DNA from: Siniperca chuatsi
Taxonomy: Eukaryota > Chordata > Actinopteri > Centrarchiformes > Sinipercidae
Length of the DNA: 64,000 bases
Assembly (NCBI RefSeq): GCF_020085105.1
Contig: NC_058063.1
Coordinates: 15,183,762 to 15,247,761, forward strand
Reading direction: 5' to 3'
In this document: positions 57,723-64,000 of the stretch, piece by piece
Layout: every line of letters begins with the position of its first letter
How positions within the stretch are numbered: the stretch's first letter is position 1
Program-made: the position numbers and the translations under genes
The notes under the pieces: generated by a model
Databases searched by the model: none
What the model saw: only the letters and a program-made list of their open reading frames with translations
Told to the model about the DNA's origin: nothing

Positions 57723-60700
57723 ATGCATGTGTATACAAATTTATTAATGCACTGATCCCACTTTGTTTCTTCTGATACAGATTCTGATACATAAAGTTAG
57801 GGCATTGTCCAGGTACTTATCCAATTTGGTTTCTGTATTCCCCACACCTGATTGGATCAATCTTGTTTAAGGTACTGTAGCATGAGGCTATAACTACACA
57901 TCACTTCTCACCTATATACAGAAGTTCATACACCAATATTCCTTGTAGGCTTTTGCTAATTTTACTGGCATAGTTTTATAAAAGTTTATAAAGCTGTATA
58001 ATATAACCAATCCAGTATATCAGATTGGTGCATCAGAAGTTTACAGGCGTGTGTGCACATGCACGCGAAGGATAAATAACACAACTCTTTGATTTTTAAT
58101 CCTGAGTCTGCATGTTTCTTCTGCCATTTTCTGCATGTATATCTCAACCAGAGAAACAACTGTTTATTTGTTTGAAAACACACCCAGATCCTTCACTTTC
58201 TCACCACAACCCGTCGCTGGGACAATCACTCAGCCAAATTCTCAGTGGAAATGACTATGGCTCTGCGGTTGTGGATACTTCTCAGAATCATGTGAGATTT
58301 TTAGTGTCTTCACTGTACGTGAGGAAGTGGGATTTACGCTATGGATGAATGTGTGAAAATGTGAGCGAGGAAGAGGAAATACCAAATGTTTCTTTTCTAG
58401 AGGTATTTCTCATTCTTGTTCTCCAAGTTTCTCCTGGTCCATGCATCAGGAGTCAGATACTTTGCCAGAGGGGAAATTACCACACACCACTTCGTCTTAC
58501 AACCCAGGCCCAAAAGAAATTATTCTCTTGCGATTTCCAACACTTAAGTCACAATTATCCTCTGCACCTTTTTTCACTCCATTTAGAAATATGGGAAATT
58601 GGAAGGAACTAAGAACAGGAGACTGGAGAGGGCAATCTTTACACTTCCCGGCTCTGTAAAACACAGATGTCACTAAACCCCCTCGACGGACACCTTTCTC
58701 CATTGGCCCTACGCATCCGTCACTGTGTAATTATTTGCGTCTTACCTCTACAGTTAGTTGTTCCCCTGAGATGAGGTTTTTAGTATAATGACTGCAGGGA
58801 GGTGAGTGTAAGTCCTGGTCCTGTCATAAAAATCAGATCTACAAAGTGGGGAGTCTCCAGGAGCTGCTGTTAGCTCATAAGGGTAAGGATTTCACCACTT
58901 CAGCCCTGGTTGGGCATGAATCGCACACACACACAGACACTTACTCTCTCATACACACTTCCATCCCTGTACTTCTGTGCACAGACAATTTGATCCTACT
59001 CTATATGGAAAAAGTAGAATTGAATAAACCTTTAAAATTTTCTGCTTATTTTGCCTTAACAAATCAGTAGTGCCCGACCAGTATCTGTCATGCCTCAAGA
59101 GTCGTTTAAAGAGAGCTGCATTGATTTTATCCATGCTTGTCACCATTTATTTCAAAATCAAAATTGTGGCTCTGGTATAGGACGATGATGTTCCCATTCT
59201 TAATCCCACCTACAAAGCTCTGAATGGTTGTTTTTCTAATTGCAGAAAAAGATTGTCAATGACCACAACATCAGATCTATTTTAAATTAAAGTTATTAAT
59301 TGAACCTGTGCTCTTCCTTGTACATGTCATCCTATCTGCTGTGAAAAAGGTACATGATGCATTGATGGAGTTATTACTTCTTTGTCTTATGATTAGGTGA
59401 TCAGCAGTTAGCGTAATGGTGCGTTATTGCCACCTACCTAACACTTTGCATAGCGTGTTTAATTGCATCTAATTTGCATTTTAGTTTATGCGACGTTACA
59501 AGAAATTGCTTAAAGTTAGCTTCACTGTTGGATGCAAAAATAAAGTATCTACAGCTTTACACTCTGGTCAGTCAGATGCACACACGTGGTTGTGAACACA
59601 CTTTCCTACACACATCACTGCTCACTCTCTTAACCGTACACTCTGTTCTTTCCACTAAGTGTGTATTTGCACAAACACGCACACACCTATACACAGATTC
59701 CCTCTTACTTAAAATACTGCTCAGCGATTGATAGGTGTGGCTGACACCAGCCTTATGAAACTTTTTGTGAGTGTGTGAAAGTGATAAATGAAAGGCGAGG
59801 GGGTGGAGTGTTGAGGTGGAGAGGTACAAAGTGACATGTACGATTCAGAAAGAAATGGTAAGGAGATTTTGAAGATTAATACTCTGTCGGCAGGGTCAAA
59901 GGTCCGGGAGGCGTCAGCAAGGACAGGAACTGACTGTCAGCAGCTTTAGTGTCCTGCATTTAAATGCCATGATCAACTATGGATATCATTAGAAAACAGT
60001 GGTTTCTTGATCTCACTGGAAAAAGTTTGTTTCCACTAGGCCACCGTGCTGTGGAAACCATGGTTCTTTTAAAAGTAGGTTGTCTGGCAGAAATTTTTTT
60101 GATGAAACTTTTTCTGTGTATTGAAAAGAGCTCAACTGATACAGGATTTTTGAGGCCGAATCCGATATTGATATTTGAAAGTTGACATGCTCTTCCTCAG
60201 CAGATGGGGTTACCCACTTGTGATAGAAATGTAGATGTTTACATTTTTCTGAGCAACTTCAAGTCTTCGCATCCATGTTGGCTCAAAAGAGATTGAGATT
60301 GAAAATTCATTCTTGACCTGCAGAATAGCTACTAAATGGACCTTGTGGACCTGCTGTTTCCGAGGTCAAGAATTAACTTTCACTCTCAACATAAACCTTT
60401 TTGAAAAGGATCCTTTAAATTGGTTTTAAAGAATTGTGACGATATGTAGTGAGTGGGAGATTTTACAGTTTAATATAAACAAACTTGTCAGTGCTCTCTG
60501 GTGGACAAACTAGGTACTGACAACAAAATTATTGTTGTTTCTGTGCTGCAATATTTATCAGCTAAAATGGGCTCATAATATCTCATATGTATCAGCTGGC
60601 CTCTAATGTTCAATAACAAACATGCATTTTCAATAAAGGAGTAAACTGCATTTGATTAGTGTACTTGAACTTTTCATCTTGTTGCTACAAATCAATCACA

Positions 60701-63700
60701 TACCTCTGAAATGCTGCTCCGTGCTCACAGGAACAGTATTAAGTAAGTCCACAGCTTTGTGATTAAAGACACAAATCACACAAATTCTTTAAGCATATGG
60801 ATTTACTTTGGCATCTTGAGATTAGGATTTACCAAAAGCGTCATACATTGGCACCTGAAGAAACCAAAACTATTTCAAAGAGCCAGTAGTGGCAAACTAA
60901 ATAACATGTTTTTATGGGCTAAGGCGTGTAGGTCTATTAGTAAACCACTTGCTATGTTGAGGTTAGAGTTTGAGAGTGCCATATTCCATTGGGTTGTTTT
61001 CTTTGGTGAGTGAGAGTCTGTATGTGTTTGTCTGACTGTATGTCTCTATGTGAATGACTATAAGTAGGTAATTGGTACATGTATGTGAACCCACAAATAT
61101 GCCTACATCCTGTTGTCTTTGTTTGTGAGCTTTTTATGTGATTTTGTTTGTTTTTTCCACATTCTCCAGGTCTGATTGTGCAAGACTTTAGTTTTTGGAG
61201 CTATTAGTTGTGTTTTCAGCCTCAGTAAGAAACCCCATTCCAAGTAGTTACCCAAATATAGAGACAAAATATGCACTTGCCTCAACTTTAATCAGTTCAT
61301 GTTTGAAATGCTGTGTGTTGGCAAGAAACCAGTCCCCCAGGACCCGATACAGATCACCCAACTAATTTTCAGAGAACACAAAAGCATACAAATACAATCC
61401 ATTTCAATTCAGGATATCCAAACACTAAATGCAGGTGTTTCCCAGCAACAGGATATTTGTATTGGTGTTTTAGTTTTCTTGGAGAACAAGTATGTTCAAC
61501 ATTTCTCTTGATTTATGTTGAGGTTTAGAGCTTTTGTACAAATCCATGGCAACTCAGGCTGCGCACATACGATCTCCGAGCAATGACGCCCAAAATGTAT
61601 CCTCCTCTTTAAATGACCTCTCAGCTTGTGCTTCCTCTTGATGTTATGAGGGCTTATATAATTTATCCTACCAACGAGGGCAGAATCCAGAACAAACAGG
61701 AGAATCAATAAATTGAAACCTCTCCATGAATCTGTACTACAAACACTGACATCTCTCCAATTCCCTGCTCTACTAGAGGAAATCTCCACCTACAGCTGGG
61801 GCCAAGACAAATAAACCCCTCAGGAGAAGAAAGAAAGGGAGGACAGAAAGAGAGGAACATGAGGAAGAAATGCAAGTACAGCAACAAAGGAAAATGCTGC
61901 GTCTTGTCTCCATAGTGTGGTCTGAGCTAAGTCTGGATGAGATGGGATACATTTTCATGGATGCTTTAAGCCAGTGACAGTCCCCAAATCATTCCCTGCG
62001 TATAAGCCCTTTCAACGCGCCAGTCTGGAGTCAAGAAAAGCATCGCACTCCACCACAGTGTGGCCTTTGTTTATTTGAAAATCAAATCTTGGCTTTAGAG
62101 ATGATGCTGTGGCTGCTCTGTGCTTGGGTAGTGAGGTAATGATCTCATGAGTGTTACAAATATTACATAACTCGTGGGATTTCTTCCACTCTTAAAAGTA
62201 ATTCTGTTGAAAATGGATTTTTATGTCACGTAGATCATTTCCAGCGCAGTCACAATACAGTTTAGTGGAAGAAAATGTTCCAGCTGTCTAAAATATCAAC
62301 GATAAGTATCATGTTTTGCTGTATTGATGCTGACCAACCATAGGGATCAATCCGTTGGAGGAAAGGCGGAGAGAGAGAGAGAGCCTCAATAGACCGAAAT
62401 TCTGAAAACTTCACTCTCACCACCTACTTCTGGTTAAATTTGAAAGCAACAATATTTTTCACACTGGCCTTTTGGTTGCTTAAAGGCCTCCTGGAAAACA
62501 TCCCAAAATCACTAAGTGAAGAAGAAATGAGTATACCAGAAAATGAATCACACCACTAAATCACAGAATAACTCCTGAACATTGCAGATTGATGATGCAT
62601 GGTAATTATATAAGTTTTGAGGGGTGGATATTTTCTTTTAAAACATGGCCAAAAAGCTGCATCTGATAGAATCTGCTGTATTAGCCTTCGCTTGCAGCAA
62701 TAGCAGCAGTTTATTAAACCTAATACAATACATGTATAACATTAAGCACACTGGTTTCCATCTGATTAAAAACATGAAGGCAGCACAAAAACATATGATG
62801 ATGAAATTAACCAGTAAGCATACCATACATTCAGTATTATGTGACATATTGTGCAAAACATGTGACTGTACATCCAGTGGGAGAACATTCAAAATGTCAG
62901 TGCCCACAAAATATAACAGATGAGGTCAGATATGCAATAGTAAGACCTCCATAAAAAAGAGCAGATATCCTGCGCTGATACTGTATATACCTTCCTTATT
63001 TGCTATATACCATATACATGCATACAGAGAGAAACTAAACATACCATTTAAATACTGAAAATGTCAAACATATGCCGTGAACATAGAAAACAAAATGTAA
63101 TAAATATAACCCAAGATACATGACATGAGGCAGATTGCCAAGCCAGTCTGACCTCACCTTCATCCAACTGGCGCTCAAACCGTAACTGCTCTTATAATTC
63201 TTCCTCCCACTCAATCAAACCAGCTATCCTCGTCCAATTACCCATAATGCCTTGTCTGATTGGAACGGTGTCTAAAATGTTTTTCTCAGCGCTTCGTTCT
63301 GCCTGCGCAACACAGAGACCAGTGGGGGGATAATTGAATGAGTTTCTCATTTGCCAGCCAAGATAGCCTTTCCCCTTGGCATCACATCGTGGAATTAGCT
63401 TCTCTCTTTCTCTCCATGTCTCTCCTCCTCTCGCTGTTCCTGGTTGTTGAGTTGTTGAGTTTGATGAATGGTGTTGTGACAGAAACCGTCAAGCTAACAC
63501 ACACAGCTATCCTGCCTACCGTGTCTGGCAATTAACTGGCTGTCCGCACTCTCTTCGCCAACAGTTTGGATGCAATTGCACTTCTCGGTCGAACTGGGCT
63601 CAGTTTGGGCCCGCTTACAAATCCACATTACACAGGCAGACTTTAGTGAAGACTTTTAAATCATTAGGTAGTGGTAAGTCAGTGGTTGCCAAATTAGGAG

Positions 63701-64000
63701 CTGTAATGGCTCTCCTGTTCTAGAAATACTTTTCCATCCCTAAAATTTTGCCAAATATACCCCAGACAGGTTAACAATTATCTATGTAGTCTCTATGTAA
63801 CTTCAAAAACATTTTCTGTGGTTTCGTTAACCTCCACTTTAAGCACAATGATTGATGAGTGATCCTCTCTTAGAATATTGTACTGCTTTTTGTGTCTACA
63901 GATATCTACATCATCTGGGATGAGACACCATGTGAGGCTGCTTAATATTCAGAAGGCATTGCAGGAGATGTCTAAGACTTATACATTGATGTTTGATATA

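Larger units (their letters stand above)
47729..64000 (+). other. svep1: svep1 intron 1 (continues past the window)
   Basis: It starts with the donor GTGAGT. I looked for the next VWA segment (the family's VVFLITDGYSNGG-like block) and found none in the 16 kb to the window edge, so the first intron exceeds 16 kb. A long first intron is also known for mammalian SVEP1. Contents are microsatellites, family B copy 6, a family D fragment and an unexplained CpG-bearing segment at 50740-51130. Confidence 0.75.

Noticed and set aside
58441..58659. 72-codon frame starting MHQESDTLPEGK on the plus strand
   Set aside because: It has no family resemblance, no splice sites and no neighbouring exon support.
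1..64000. A CRISPR array, operon, prophage or other microbial system
   Set aside because: Gene structure, splice sites and repeats are all vertebrate. Tandem short repeats here are simple microsatellites.

Overview
The window is vertebrate nuclear DNA, almost certainly from a ray-finned (teleost) fish. Its introns have GT-AG ends, CA/GT microsatellites are common, and there are many degenerate repeats of types I recognise as typical of teleost genomes. Two protein-coding genes can be named with confidence. There is no sign of a prokaryotic system, a CRISPR array or an intact virus.

Region by region. (a) 1-300 looks like the 3' end of an unidentified plus-strand gene, with a polyadenylation signal at 274-279. 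(b) 2827-25518 on the minus strand is a complete slc7a8 gene (LAT2, the light chain of a heteromeric neutral amino-acid exchanger). It has eleven coding exons whose phases all agree and which join into a 524-residue protein. Its 3' UTR probably runs to about 975 or 375, so it may end within about 100 bp of the convergent neighbour. (c) 25.5-26.4 kb is the 5' end and probable promoter of slc7a8. (d) 26.4-41.2 kb is intergenic, with repeats and a 409-bp direct duplication. (e) 41.2-43.05 kb holds a tentative, unrecognised small spliced gene on the plus strand, with a CpG-rich start, good splice signals and a predicted 49-residue product. (f) 43-46.4 kb is intergenic and contains a dead Tc1-like transposon with another repeat nested in it. 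(g) 46.4-47.7 kb is the 5' end of svep1 (polydom): a long 5' leader and the first coding exon, 183 residues with a signal peptide and the start of the VWA domain. (h) 47.7-64 kb shows no further svep1 exon and appears to be the start of a very long first intron.

slc7a8 and svep1 are transcribed away from each other, with the candidate small gene and a CTCF-like motif between them. They do not share a pathway: slc7a8 is a plasma-membrane transporter subunit and svep1 is a secreted extracellular-matrix protein.

Most remaining sequence is intronic or intergenic and dominated by old repeats. I describe at least five repeat families (here called A, B, D, E and F) plus a tRNA-derived SINE-like element, a LINE-like 3' tail, a MITE and a Tc1/mariner relic. 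Family assignments come from memory of common teleost repeats and from copies within the window, not from a database search.
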